Source: Glaciecola sp965660625
Lineage (GTDB): Bacteria; Pseudomonadota; Gammaproteobacteria; Enterobacterales; Alteromonadaceae
Direction of reading: 5' to 3'
DNA length: 64,000 bases
Assembly (NCBI GenBank): GCA_965660625.1
Contig: CBFIAR010000002.1
Location: 62,001-126,000, forward strand
Below, piece by piece: positions 53,103 to 62,498 of this stretch (position 1 is its first letter; each line of letters starts with the position of its first letter). A program made the translations under genes and the position numbers. Below the pieces are notes generated by a model, which saw only the letters and a list, made by a program, of their open reading frames with translations, made no database searches and had not been told where the DNA came from.

Positions 53103-54113
53103 ATGTCACAGTTTCCACTTAGCCGTCCTCGTAGACTGCGTTATACATCATCAATTAGACGATTGGTTAGTGAGTCTGCACTTACAGTTGACGACCTTAT
53201 TTATCCAATGTTTGTGTTGGATGGAGCGGGTCAAGTCGAGTCAATAGAGTCCATGCCTGACGTGTTTCGATTCAGTATTGACAAGTTAATTGAAGAAGTG
53301 CGTGAAGTCGTCGCGCTCGGGGTGCACGTATTCGCATTATTTCCGGTTACACCAACGGATAAAAAAACACTATGTGCCAGTGAAGCATTTAATCCCGAAG
53401 GCTTAGCTCAGCGTGCGGTAAGGGCCTTAAAAGCGGCGTTTCCCGATATTTCAGTCATTACCGACGTAGCACTTGACCCTTTCACGTTGCACGGTCAAGA
53501 CGGTTTGATAGATGAGAATGGTTATGTAATGAATGATGAGACAACTGACGTGTTGGTTAAACAGGCCTTGTCACACGCAGAAGCGGGAGCTGATATTGTG
53601 GCGCCATCGGATATGATGGACGGTCGTATCTGGGCAATCCGGGAAGCGCTTGAACTAGAAGGATTTAAAAACACCAGTATTATGGCTTATTCCGCAAAAT
53701 ATGCATCAAGTTACTATGGTCCGTTTAGAGACGCCGTGGGTTCAGCTGGCAATATCAAAGGTGGTAATAAGAAAAATTATCAAATGGATCCCGCCAACTC
53801 GGATGAGGCACTGAGAGAAATCGAGCTCGATATTAATGAAGGTGCGGATATGGTGATGGTAAAACCCGGAATGCCATACTTAGATATCGTTCAGCGTTGC
53901 AAAACAGAATTTGGTGTGCCCACGTTTGCTTACCAAGTGAGTGGTGAATATGCGATGCATCAAGCGGCTTTCGCCAAAGGTTGGTTGAATAAGGATGCGG
54001 TCATCATTGAGTCATTATTGGCTTTTAAGAGAGCCGGTGCTGACGGTATCTTGACCTACTTTGCAAAAGAGGCGGCTACATTATTAGATAGGCAAAAAGT
54101 ACGTTCGAATTAA
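53103..54113 (+). CDS. hemB: Delta-aminolevulinic acid dehydratase (porphobilinogen synthase)
   Basis: Condenses two aminolevulinate molecules to porphobilinogen in heme synthesis. The 336-residue protein has the Schiff-base lysine in S-A-K-Y-A-S-S-Y-Y-G-P and V-M-V-K-P-G-M. The metal-site segment reads D-V-A-L-D-P-F-T-L-H-G-Q-D-G: the cysteine triad of zinc-dependent enzymes is replaced by aspartates, the pattern of Mg-dependent enzymes such as that of Pseudomonas aeruginosa. ATG 53103, preceded by an aagga-like site. Last gene of the tat-tatD-GGDEF stretch. Confidence 0.96.
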   Translation: MSQFPLSRPRRLRYTSSIRRLVSESALTVDDLIYPMFVLDGAGQVESIESMPDVFRFSIDKLIEEVREVVALGVHVFALFPVTPTDKKTLCASEAFNPEGLAQRAVRALKAAFPDISVITDVALDPFTLHGQDGLIDENGYVMNDETTDVLVKQALSHAEAGADIVAPSDMMDGRIWAIREALELEGFKNTSIMAYSAKYASSYYGPFRDAVGSAGNIKGGNKKNYQMDPANSDEALREIELDINEGADMVMVKPGMPYLDIVQRCKTEFGVPTFAYQVSGEYAMHQAAFAKGWLNKDAVIIESLLAFKRAGADGILTYFAKEAATLLDRQKVRSN

Positions 54114-54369
54114 TGTTATGAACACGTAATATTAGTCCCGCTGAAGCGGGGCCAACAATTGTAGAATTAAGTTTTTAATGTTTTACTTTAAGCTTAATTA
54201 ACTACCAAATGTAAAAAAATAGCGTGATTGGCGTTGACAAACACAGACTGTAACTCCTATCTTTAAATTTTATATTTAAGCTTGAGTTAGGCGCTTAGTT
54301 GGATCGCATTATTTCAACTCAACTGAATTATGGATATTTAAATTTCACCAAAGAGTGGTTGATATAATA

Positions 54370-57300
54370 ATGAAAAAGAGCTCAACAAATAACCCCCCTA
54401 AAGTAACCAATACCGCTAAAGAAAAGCACAGTGAACCAGAAAATAATACCTCAATTTTGCTTACAAAAAACTCAGTTCCCATTGTAGGTATCGGCGCTTC
54501 TGCCGGCGGTTTGGAAACTTTTATGATGTTCTTTGATGCAATGCCGCCAGACAGTGGTATGGCGTTTGTATTGATCCAGCATCTTGCTCCGAATCATCAG
54601 AGTCTAACCGCTGAGTTAATTGCCAAACATACTGCAATGCCAGTGCATCAGATTGAAGACCACGTGCATGTCGAAGCAAATAAGGTCTATGTTATCCCAC
54701 CGAATAAAAATTTAACTATCAGTCAGAACATATTATCGCTGACCGAGCCAAGTCAAACACATGGAATGAGATTGCCAATCGATATTTTTTTTCGTTCACT
54801 GGCAAAAGATAAACAAGAAAATGCTATTTGTATCATTCTGTCTGGAACGGGTGTGGATGGTTCGTTGGGTATTAAGGCGATCAAAGACAAAGGAGGGCTG
54901 GTGTTAGTTCAAACTCCTGAAACGTCTAAATTTGACGGTATGCCGCAAAGTGCTCTTGATACCGGCTTAGTCGACTGTAGTTTGCCAGTTGAACAAATGC
55001 CTAGTGCGTTGCTGTCATACCAACAAAGTTTACAGCAGTTAGCTACACGCAATACGTCTACCACTTTAGTTCGCGAGCAATTGGATAAAATCCTATCTGC
55101 CCTGCGATTACAAACTAAATACGATTTTTCAAACTATAAAAAAGGTACTTTGACGCGTCGTATAGAACGCCGGATGGGGCTTAAACATCTGACTGATTTT
55201 GATGAGTATGCGCATATTGTCCAAGAAAGCCACGAGGAAGCCCAGCACTTATTGAAAGATTTGTTAATCAGTGTGACGGATTTCTTTCGTGACCCCGAAG
55301 CTTTTGAACAACTCGCAAGCGAAGTTGTTCAAAAAATCATTGAAATTAAAGCGCCCAACGACTTGATTAGAGTGTGGACACCAGGCTGTGCAACTGGTGA
55401 AGAACCTTATTCGATTGCTATGGTCATACTGGAGCAATTACAACTAGCAAAAAAGCATAACCGGCTGCAGATCTTTGCGTCAGATATTGATGAACAGGCG
55501 ATAAACGTTGCAAGAGTTGGTAGCTACCCTATCAATATTGCGTCTGACGTAACTGCTGAGCGTTTACAGCAATTTTTTAGCAAAAAGAATAATCACTATC
55601 AAGTGAATAAAACGTTACGAGATTGCGTGGTGTTTGCGACACAAAACTTAATCAGTGATCCGCCTTTTTCAAAAGTAGATATTATTAGTTGCCGCAACTT
55701 ATTAATATATCTCGATCCGGCTATTCAGAAAAAAATTATTTCGATGTTTCACTTTGCTCTGAACGAGGGCGGCTACCTGTTTTTAGGCAGTTCCGAAACA
55801 ATTGGTCAACACGAGGACCTATTTCAGCCTATCTCCAAAAAGCTGCGTTTATACCGGCGACTTGGAAAGACAAAAAGCGAGACGATTTCCTTCCCAACGT
55901 TGTCAGATTTTAATAAGCAGCCACAAATGAGTTATCCAGTAAATCCAAGTACGCACGAAGCAGCCTATTACGACAAAATCACGCAGCAGTTATTACTTCA
56001 ACATTACGCTCCTTTTGCTGTATTAATTAACACTCAGTTTGAAATTCTTTATGTTAATGGTCAATCTGGTCGATATTTGGAAATGACTACGGGTAGGCCT
56101 TCACAAGATCTCATCTCGATTGTGCGCGAAGGTATACGCAGTAAACTTCGTGCTGCAGTTCAGTTAGCCAAGACGAACGGTGAAAAGATGGAGCTTACGA
56201 CAAGGGTTAAACGCGAAGACAATTATTATCCGATCCAACTGACAGTACACCCTATAAATAAGTCAAAATCGAGCGAAAATTTACTGTTAATCACTTTTAG
56301 TGAAGTTGTCGAGTCCAAGCAGCCGAATCCAATTGCATCTGAAACCTCGCAGGAGTTGCAACATACTAAATTACTCCATCAATTAGAGGAGGAGCTAGCT
56401 GAGGCTAAAGAAGACCTGCGAACTTGTTTTGAGGATATGGCATCCTCTACACAAGAATTAAAAGTATCGCACGAAGAAGTTTTGTCGATGAATGAGGAAC
56501 TGCAGTCGTCGAATGAAGAGTTAGAGACTTCCAAAGAAGAATTACAGTCACTAAATGAAGAATTGAATACGGTTAACAATCAGCTACAAAACAAGGTCGA
56601 AGAGTTAGCCATTGCTAACGATGATATGGCAAATCTTCTAGAAAGTGCTGATATAGCAGCATTGTTTTTGGACGTAAAGTTTTGTATCAAACGCTTTACG
56701 CCAGCCATGCGCGCGTTATTTCAACTGATAAAATCCGATGTTGGAAGACCTATTAGTGATATCTCTCATCAGTTCGTAGCACTAGATTTAGTGAAAGAAG
56801 CTAAGTTAACGCTTAAAAATCGCTTAATGAATGAGATTGAAGTCAAAACGGCCGATGATAAGTGCTATATAGTACGTATTTCACCTTTTCGCACCAATGA
56901 TGGTGAAATAGAAGGGGTGGTAGTAACGTTTTTTGATGTTACACGCCTTAATCAAATTAAAAGCTCGTTAAGTAGTTCCAGAGAGCGCATAGAATTATTA
57001 TTAAAGTCCACGGGTGAAGCCATTTATGGTGTAGATACCTCAGGCAAGTGCACTTTTGTCAATGCGAAGCTTCTCCAAGATCTAGGGTTTACAGAACAAG
57101 AACTAATCGGTCAAGACGCACATTCGGTATTTCATCACACACGCGCTGATGGTGCTGATTATCCATGGTCTGACTGTTTTGTTTATCGTTGCCTTGAGGA
57201 CAAACAAGCCCATCGCGGTGCAAATGACTTGGTTTGGCGTAAAGATGGCACGTCGTTCCCTATTTCATATTCAGTTGGGCCGATCATTGAACATGGCGTG

Positions 57301-58677
57301 CTGAAAGGGGGTGTCGTGATCTTCAGAGATATGACTAAAGAGTACGCTTCGATCAATAAATTAGACTACCAAGCGCGTCATGATGCCTTAACCGGGCTGG
57401 TTAACCGTCGAGAGTTTGATGAGCGCCTAGAACGCGTGCTAAAAAATAGCCCAGAAGATCAAGACCAGCATGTTTTATGCTATTTAGACTTAGATCAGTT
57501 TAAGGTGATTAATGATGCCTGCGGACATCTGGCGGGTGATGAATTATTAAGACAGCTCTCGAATGTGTTACAAAGTCATGTTAGAAAGCGTGATACTTTA
57601 GCTAGGCTTGGCGGCGATGAGTTTGGCTTATTAATGGAACATTGCGACCTGCATGAGGGCAAGCGTGTCGCCAATGGTATCCGTGATGCCGTGGCCAATT
57701 ACCGATTTTTTTGGCAAGGTAATACCCATATGGTGGGTGTTAGTATTGGCTTAGTGCAAATAATTGGCAATGGACAAGATAAAACTGATTTACTAAAAGC
57801 AGCAGATGCAGCGTGCTATGCGGCAAAAGAAAATGGTCGTAACAGGGTCCATGTTTATTCGGAGCAAGATACTAATATGCTTGCTCGGCATGGACAGATG
57901 AAATGGGTCGCCCGCATCAATTTAGCACTTGAAAATAACCGTTTTTTACTTGTCCTACAACCCATAGTCCCAATTAATGGGCTTGACACCAATAAGCTTT
58001 CTTATGAAGTATTAATACGGATGCGAGATGATGATCAAATTATTCAACCAGACGATTTTCTGGGTGCGGCCGAGCGCTATAATTTGTCATCTAAAGTTGA
58101 CTTATGGGTAATTCGTAACACAATCAAATGGATGATTGCCCACAAACATCAATTAGATAATGTTGCCTTGATTAACATCAATATTTCTGGGCAGTCATTG
58201 GGGGATGAAGAGTTTTTAAAACACGTAGTTGATGCGCTGAAGAGTGAACTGATACCTACTGGAAAAATTTGTTTTGAAATAACTGAAACTGCAGCTATCA
58301 CCAATTTTAACAAGGCTAATAGCTTTATGCATGCCCTTAAAAATTTGGGTTGCGAGTTTGCACTGGATGATTTCGGGACGGGATTATCGTCTTTTGAATA
58401 TTTGAAGGCTCTGCCTGTTGAATATATTAAAATCGCTGGCTTGTTTGTCAAAGATATCGCTACCGACTCAGTCAATTTAGCGATGGTCAAAGCGATCACT
58501 GATCTGGGACATGAAATGGATAAGAAAGTGATTGCCGAATCAGTTGAGAATAAAGAAATCCTCGACTGCCTAGTTGAAATAGGCGTTGATTTTGCGCAAG
58601 GGTATTTTTTTGGCAGAGCAGCGCCTTTGAGCGAAATCAAACTCAACGAATCGGATATTAATAACGTTCTGAAATGA
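54370..58677 (+). CDS. CheB-CheR-PAS-GGDEF-EAL hybrid signalling protein
   Basis: A 1435-residue fusion (ATG 54370; GTG 54355 is an alternative). CheB methylesterase (about 35-220) has its active site: serine in G-A-S-A-G-G, histidine in I-Q-H-L-A-P, aspartate in G-V-D-G-S. It lacks the receiver domain. CheR methyltransferase (about 245-500) has T-P-G-C-A-T-G-E-E-P and the S-C-R-N-L-L-I-Y segment. Then PAS-like regions (about 540-660), a coiled coil (670-757), two more PAS (755-860, 870-990), GGDEF (995-1155; G-G-D-E-F intact, R-K-R-D inhibitory site) and EAL (1175-1425; E-V-L, D-D-F-G-T-G, A-E-S-V-E). No MCP or kinase lies beside it, so it looks like an orphan. Confidence 0.9.
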   Translation: MKKSSTNNPPKVTNTAKEKHSEPENNTSILLTKNSVPIVGIGASAGGLETFMMFFDAMPPDSGMAFVLIQHLAPNHQSLTAELIAKHTAMPVHQIEDHVHVEANKVYVIPPNKNLTISQNILSLTEPSQTHGMRLPIDIFFRSLAKDKQENAICIILSGTGVDGSLGIKAIKDKGGLVLVQTPETSKFDGMPQSALDTGLVDCSLPVEQMPSALLSYQQSLQQLATRNTSTTLVREQLDKILSALRLQTKYDFSNYKKGTLTRRIERRMGLKHLTDFDEYAHIVQESHEEAQHLLKDLLISVTDFFRDPEAFEQLASEVVQKIIEIKAPNDLIRVWTPGCATGEEPYSIAMVILEQLQLAKKHNRLQIFASDIDEQAINVARVGSYPINIASDVTAERLQQFFSKKNNHYQVNKTLRDCVVFATQNLISDPPFSKVDIISCRNLLIYLDPAIQKKIISMFHFALNEGGYLFLGSSETIGQHEDLFQPISKKLRLYRRLGKTKSETISFPTLSDFNKQPQMSYPVNPSTHEAAYYDKITQQLLLQHYAPFAVLINTQFEILYVNGQSGRYLEMTTGRPSQDLISIVREGIRSKLRAAVQLAKTNGEKMELTTRVKREDNYYPIQLTVHPINKSKSSENLLLITFSEVVESKQPNPIASETSQELQHTKLLHQLEEELAEAKEDLRTCFEDMASSTQELKVSHEEVLSMNEELQSSNEELETSKEELQSLNEELNTVNNQLQNKVEELAIANDDMANLLESADIAALFLDVKFCIKRFTPAMRALFQLIKSDVGRPISDISHQFVALDLVKEAKLTLKNRLMNEIEVKTADDKCYIVRISPFRTNDGEIEGVVVTFFDVTRLNQIKSSLSSSRERIELLLKSTGEAIYGVDTSGKCTFVNAKLLQDLGFTEQELIGQDAHSVFHHTRADGADYPWSDCFVYRCLEDKQAHRGANDLVWRKDGTSFPISYSVGPIIEHGVLKGGVVIFRDMTKEYASINKLDYQARHDALTGLVNRREFDERLERVLKNSPEDQDQHVLCYLDLDQFKVINDACGHLAGDELLRQLSNVLQSHVRKRDTLARLGGDEFGLLMEHCDLHEGKRVANGIRDAVANYRFFWQGNTHMVGVSIGLVQIIGNGQDKTDLLKAADAACYAAKENGRNRVHVYSEQDTNMLARHGQMKWVARINLALENNRFLLVLQPIVPINGLDTNKLSYEVLIRMRDDDQIIQPDDFLGAAERYNLSSKVDLWVIRNTIKWMIAHKHQLDNVALININISGQSLGDEEFLKHVVDALKSELIPTGKICFEITETAAITNFNKANSFMHALKNLGCEFALDDFGTGLSSFEYLKALPVEYIKIAGLFVKDIATDSVNLAMVKAITDLGHEMDKKVIAESVENKEILDCLVEIGVDFAQGYFFGRAAPLSEIKLNESDINNVLK

Positions 58678-58789
58678 AGGTTAATATGGCTGATGTAAAC
58701 TCGGAAAATATCTAGTATGCAAACACTATGCATAGAAATGAATTCCTCAAGAGCATCAGCACTGAGGACCTGAATTAAGGACCCCTGTT

Positions 58790-59638
58790 TTATATTTTAA
58801 CTTGAATATTATCAATAATTCGTGTTTTACCCAAAAATCCAGCACCTAGGATAACAAGCTCTTTGTCTTCGTGACTTGGTTGCATCAAACTGATAGCTGA
58901 ACGGATATCGATATAGTCGGGTTTAAAACCAATGCTTGCTAAGCGACGTTTATTCTCTTGCAGCATGATTGAAAAATCTCTGCGTCCGCTCTTGATTTCA
59001 TCAACCATGTTGGAAATTAATCGATATAAACCAGGGGCAATTTTACGCTGTTCCTGATTCAAATAATTATTTCTTGAGCTCATCGCTAAACCATCAGCTT
59101 CGCGCTCGGTAGGCACGCCATGAATAGTTAAGTTCATCGACAAGTCGGTCACCATCGCCTTAATAACTTGCAGTTGCTGAAAGTCTTTTTCACCGAAAAA
59201 AGCCAGATTTGGTTGCACCATATTAAACAGTTTGCAAACGATAGTCGCAACCCCTCGGAAATGTCCTGGGCGACTGGCACCGCAAATCATGTAAGAAAGC
59301 CCAGGCACCTCAACGAAAGTCTGCTGTTCTAGCCCTCTGCTGTAGATATCGTCGACTTTAGGCATGAATAAAACATCAACACCTAATTCAGCTAATGACG
59401 CTTTATCTTGCTCCATCGTTCTAGGGTACGCATCGAGATCTTCATCTGGTCCAAATTGTAATGGATTGACAAAAATAGAGACAACCACCTTACTAGCGTG
59501 CTTCTTCGCTTCTTTTACTAGTTTTAAATGGCCATTATGCAAGTTACCCATTGTAGGAACGAAAGCAATGGCTTGCTTTTCTGTTTGCCACTCGCGACGA
59601 AGTTCTCTTAATGATTGAATATCGCTAACTATTTGCAT
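58790..59638 (-). CDS. panC: Pantothenate synthetase
   Basis: Joins pantoate and beta-alanine with ATP to make pantothenate (vitamin B5). The 282-residue protein has the HIGH-like P-T-M-G-N-L-H-N-G-H-L motif at residues 28-38, the F-V-N-P-x-Q-F-G-P loop, F-G-E-K-D-F-Q-Q-L-Q and the S-S-R-N segment near 180. ATG 59638; five bases after panB, forming panB-panC. Confidence 0.97.
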   Translation of the reverse strand: MQIVSDIQSLRELRREWQTEKQAIAFVPTMGNLHNGHLKLVKEAKKHASKVVVSIFVNPLQFGPDEDLDAYPRTMEQDKASLAELGVDVLFMPKVDDIYSRGLEQQTFVEVPGLSYMICGASRPGHFRGVATIVCKLFNMVQPNLAFFGEKDFQQLQVIKAMVTDLSMNLTIHGVPTEREADGLAMSSRNNYLNQEQRKIAPGLYRLISNMVDEIKSGRRDFSIMLQENKRRLASIGFKPDYIDIRSAISLMQPSHEDKELVILGAGFLGKTRIIDNIQVKI

Positions 59639-59643
59639 CGTAC

Positions 59644-60438
59644 TTACTCGAATGAATGTTCTGGGCCGGGGAAACGTTTCATTTTAACGTCTTCAATATA
59701 ATTACTGACTGCTGCACGCATGTCGCTGCAGTCTGCCAAGTAGTTTTTACTAAACTTCGGCATATAGTTGGCGCTAATACCAAACATATCATGCATCACT
59801 AGAATTTGTCCGTCGGTGTCGACGCCGGCACCAATCCCAATCACCGGTATTGTTAAGGTTTCAGAAATACGTTTAGCCATAGCACTAGGAACACATTCAA
59901 GTACCAATAATTGAATGCCTGCTTTTTCTAAATTAATCGCCGAATCAATAATCTTTTGTGCTTGTTCATGCTCACGTCCTTGGACTTTGAAACCACCGAA
60001 CACGTGCACTGACTGGGGCGTTAAGCCCAAATGACCGCAAACGGGGATGCCGCGCTCTACTAACCTAGAAATAGTTGATGTTAGCCATTCGCCACCTTCA
60101 ACCTTGACCATACTTGCGCCGCTAGTCATTAGTTTTGCAGCGTTAGTATAGGCGAGTTCGGTTGTTGCATAACTCATGAACGGCATATCCGCAATCACAA
60201 ACGCTCGAGTAGTACCTTTGCGAACGCAAGCCGTGTGATAAGCAATATTGTCGACGCTTACTGACAATGTATCGTCATCCCCTCTCAGTACCATACCGAG
60301 TGAATCACCGATGAGCATGACATCAATTAATTGTTCATCAAACATTTTTGCAAAGCTGGCGTCATACGCAGTAAGCGCGCTTATCTTTTCGCCTTTTTGC
60401 TTCAATTGTATTAGCGTTGAAGTGGTTACTTTTTTCAT
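59644..60438 (-). CDS. panB: 3-methyl-2-oxobutanoate hydroxymethyltransferase
   Basis: Makes ketopantoate from ketoisovalerate and methylenetetrahydrofolate. The 264-residue TIM-barrel protein has T-A-Y-D-A-S-F-A, the metal-site G-D-S-L-G-M-V, the A-D-M-P-F-M-S-Y segment, V-K-V-E-G-G-E, G-H-L-G-L-T-P-Q and G-I-G-A-G-V-D-T-D-G-Q-I-L-V. ATG 60438, with an aggaga site upstream. The folK gene upstream and panC downstream fit the usual cluster. Confidence 0.97.
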   Translation of the reverse strand: MKKVTTSTLIQLKQKGEKISALTAYDASFAKMFDEQLIDVMLIGDSLGMVLRGDDDTLSVSVDNIAYHTACVRKGTTRAFVIADMPFMSYATTELAYTNAAKLMTSGASMVKVEGGEWLTSTISRLVERGIPVCGHLGLTPQSVHVFGGFKVQGREHEQAQKIIDSAINLEKAGIQLLVLECVPSAMAKRISETLTIPVIGIGAGVDTDGQILVMHDMFGISANYMPKFSKNYLADCSDMRAAVSNYIEDVKMKRFPGPEHSFE

Positions 60439-60467
60439 TTGCTTATCTCCTATTAGTTACGTCGCAC

Positions 60468-60983
60468 TTACTTTTGTTTGACACTAGATGTTTTGCGATT
60501 AACCCGATACAAACCATCTAAGTTGCATTTGGCAACCCAAGTTGCAAGAGAGCGGCCATCTTGCATGATTAAATCAGGGGATATCTCAAATAAAGGAACG
60601 AGCACAAACTCTCTCTCTCGCATACCGTAATGAGGTAATGTTAATTCTCTAGTTTTCAGAGCGATATCGTTAAACAGCAATATATCTAAATCTAATGTAC
60701 GAGGACCCCAGCGCTCGCCTAAACGCTCCCGACCTTGTTGATTTTCCATATCTTGCAGCGCAACGAGTAACGCTTGTGGCTGCAGAGAGGTTTTGATTTT
60801 ACAAACTGCATTCACATAATCGGGCTGATTTTTCGGGCCCATTGGTGAACTAGCGTAGAAATGAGAACTGGCAACCAAGCTCATCTGATTATGTATCTCG
60901 ATTGCTTTTAATGCCTGTTCAAGTTGTTGAACCGGCGTACCAAGATTACTTCCAAGCCCAATATAGGCAATATCAGACAACAT
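60468..60983 (-). CDS. folK: 2-amino-4-hydroxy-6-hydroxymethyldihydropteridine pyrophosphokinase
   Basis: Transfers pyrophosphate from ATP to the pterin in folate synthesis. The 171-residue protein shows Y-I-G-L-G-S-N-L-G at the start, the Y-x-S-x-P-M-G-P-x-x-Q-P segment, and R-W-G-P-R-T-L-D-L-D-I-L-L-F with the two Mg-binding aspartates. Two bases separate it from pcnB; the pcnB-folK-panB-panC order is common in gammaproteobacteria. Confidence 0.96.
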   Translation of the reverse strand: MLSDIAYIGLGSNLGTPVQQLEQALKAIEIHNQMSLVASSHFYASSPMGPKNQPDYVNAVCKIKTSLQPQALLVALQDMENQQGRERLGERWGPRTLDLDILLFNDIALKTRELTLPHYGMREREFVLVPLFEISPDLIMQDGRSLATWVAKCNLDGLYRVNRKTSSVKQK

Positions 60984-60985
60984 AA

Positions 60986-62368
60986 CTAATTTGCTTTCCG
61001 TTTTCTATTATATTTTCTTTTCTTCGCAACGCTGCCTGACTCGTTGCGTAAATTAGCCACCATTTCTTTGCGCTGCTCTGGTGTCACTTCTTGAAATTCA
61101 GTCCACCATTCTCCAAGCTCAAGTAAATCACCACCTTCTATTTGGCCGCGTATTAACAAAAAGTCATAAGCAGCTCGGAACCTCGGGTGGCTTAGAGTTT
61201 GATATGCACGGCGCCCAAAACGCTTGGGTAAACGCAGTTGCAATTGCCATATTTCACGCACTGGCATACTAAAGCGCTTTGGAATCATGATGCGTTGAGT
61301 TTGTCTAAGTAAGACATCGCCCACTGCGATATTAAAAGCGTCATGATGTGCAACACCTGACTCACTCATGATTAGCTGCGTGCGTTCTTCAACTGGATAC
61401 CATAGAAAAGCCGCATACAAGAAAGCAGGGGTGACTCGTTGTTCATTGTTAATACGGTCATCCGTGTTTTTAAGGACTTGTTCTACTAACTTCATTTCTC
61501 GACAGGTACTGTCGACAAGTAAAGGAGCTAGCTGTGGGAACAATTGCGCGAATAAAGCATGGTCATGTAGCAAATGAAAAGTGCGAAGTCCAGAGCCGCT
61601 AATCAATAGTTTTAGTACTTCTTCAAACAGTCTTGCTGGTGGAATATTAGCAAGCAAATGGGCGAGTTCTTTGATCTGACCGCCAACTTCTTTTGGTATC
61701 GACATGCCCAGTTTTGCACTGAATCTGATGGCTCGTATCATGCGCACTGGATCTTCACGGAAACGCGTTGCGGGGTCGCCAATAAGCTCTATTTTTTTCT
61801 CTTTTATCGATGACATACCGTCTGCAAAATCGATGATACTTTGATCTTTTGCACTAAAGTACATTGCATTGAAGGTGAAATCGCGACGCTCGGCATCTTC
61901 TTCAATACTGCCGAAAACATTGTCGCGTAAAAGTTGACCTTGCTGGTCTTGTTTGGCTAGTACATCGTCCACTTGATTGCCGCGACGACCTTTCACCTGG
62001 GTTTTGTTTTCTTCTTCGTTTGCGTTTACGTCTTCATGATGTCCGCGAAATGTGGCGACTTCTATTACGTCCCTGCCAAAAACGATGTGCGCGAGTCGAA
62101 AACGTCGACCGATAAGTCGACAGTTACGAAAGCATTCTTTGACTTGTTCTGGTGTTGCATTCGTCGCGACATCGAAATCTTTGGGCGTTTTTCCCATGAG
62201 TTTGTCTCGAATACAGCCGCCTACTAAATAAGCTTCATACCCTTTCGCGTTTAGTCGTCGCAATACTGACAGAGTATTGTCACTGATGTCAGCAAACGTG
62301 ACCGGATGCTGTCCTTTGGGTATAACTACAGGATTAATCGCTGTTTTTTTTGTTGGGGTGCTTGGCAT
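60986..62368 (-). CDS. pcnB: Poly(A) polymerase I
   Basis: Adds 3' poly(A) tails that promote RNA decay. The 460-residue protein has the class II nucleotidyltransferase head: Y-L-V-G-G-C-I-R-D with catalytic D-F-D-V-A-T (residues about 50-75), the R-R-D-F-T-F-N-A segment near 170, and R-A-I-R-F-S-A-K-L. The C terminus is a basic tail (K-K-R-K-Y-N-R-K-R), typical of PcnB and not of CCA-adding enzyme. It lies 130 bases downstream of gluQ. Confidence 0.94.
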   Translation of the reverse strand: MPSTPTKKTAINPVVIPKGQHPVTFADISDNTLSVLRRLNAKGYEAYLVGGCIRDKLMGKTPKDFDVATNATPEQVKECFRNCRLIGRRFRLAHIVFGRDVIEVATFRGHHEDVNANEEENKTQVKGRRGNQVDDVLAKQDQQGQLLRDNVFGSIEEDAERRDFTFNAMYFSAKDQSIIDFADGMSSIKEKKIELIGDPATRFREDPVRMIRAIRFSAKLGMSIPKEVGGQIKELAHLLANIPPARLFEEVLKLLISGSGLRTFHLLHDHALFAQLFPQLAPLLVDSTCREMKLVEQVLKNTDDRINNEQRVTPAFLYAAFLWYPVEERTQLIMSESGVAHHDAFNIAVGDVLLRQTQRIMIPKRFSMPVREIWQLQLRLPKRFGRRAYQTLSHPRFRAAYDFLLIRGQIEGGDLLELGEWWTEFQEVTPEQRKEMVANLRNESGSVAKKRKYNRKRKAN

Positions 62369-62498
62369 GCCACCTTAACCTATTAATAACAACGCCGTGG
62401 AACGTTGTCTTTGTTATTGTTTTAACCATATGTTGTATTCATACGGTTTTGAAATCGTATTAGTTCCTAAATAACCCTATTTAGGTTAAGTCTGTGAA

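Noticed and set aside
54137..54150. Short GC-rich hairpin (cccgc-tgaa-gcggg) after hemB as a terminator
   Set aside because: The 5-base-pair stem is followed by mixed sequence without a T tract, so it is not a convincing rho-independent terminator.
58149..58733. 194-codon minus-strand ORF inside the EAL region
   Set aside because: It is the antisense shadow of the well-supported EAL domain and has low-complexity serine-rich content typical of shadows.
62466..62485. Inverted repeat cctaaat / atttagg between pcnB and gluQ as a terminator
   Set aside because: AT-rich 7-base-pair stem with no T tract after it in the gluQ direction; not strong enough to call.
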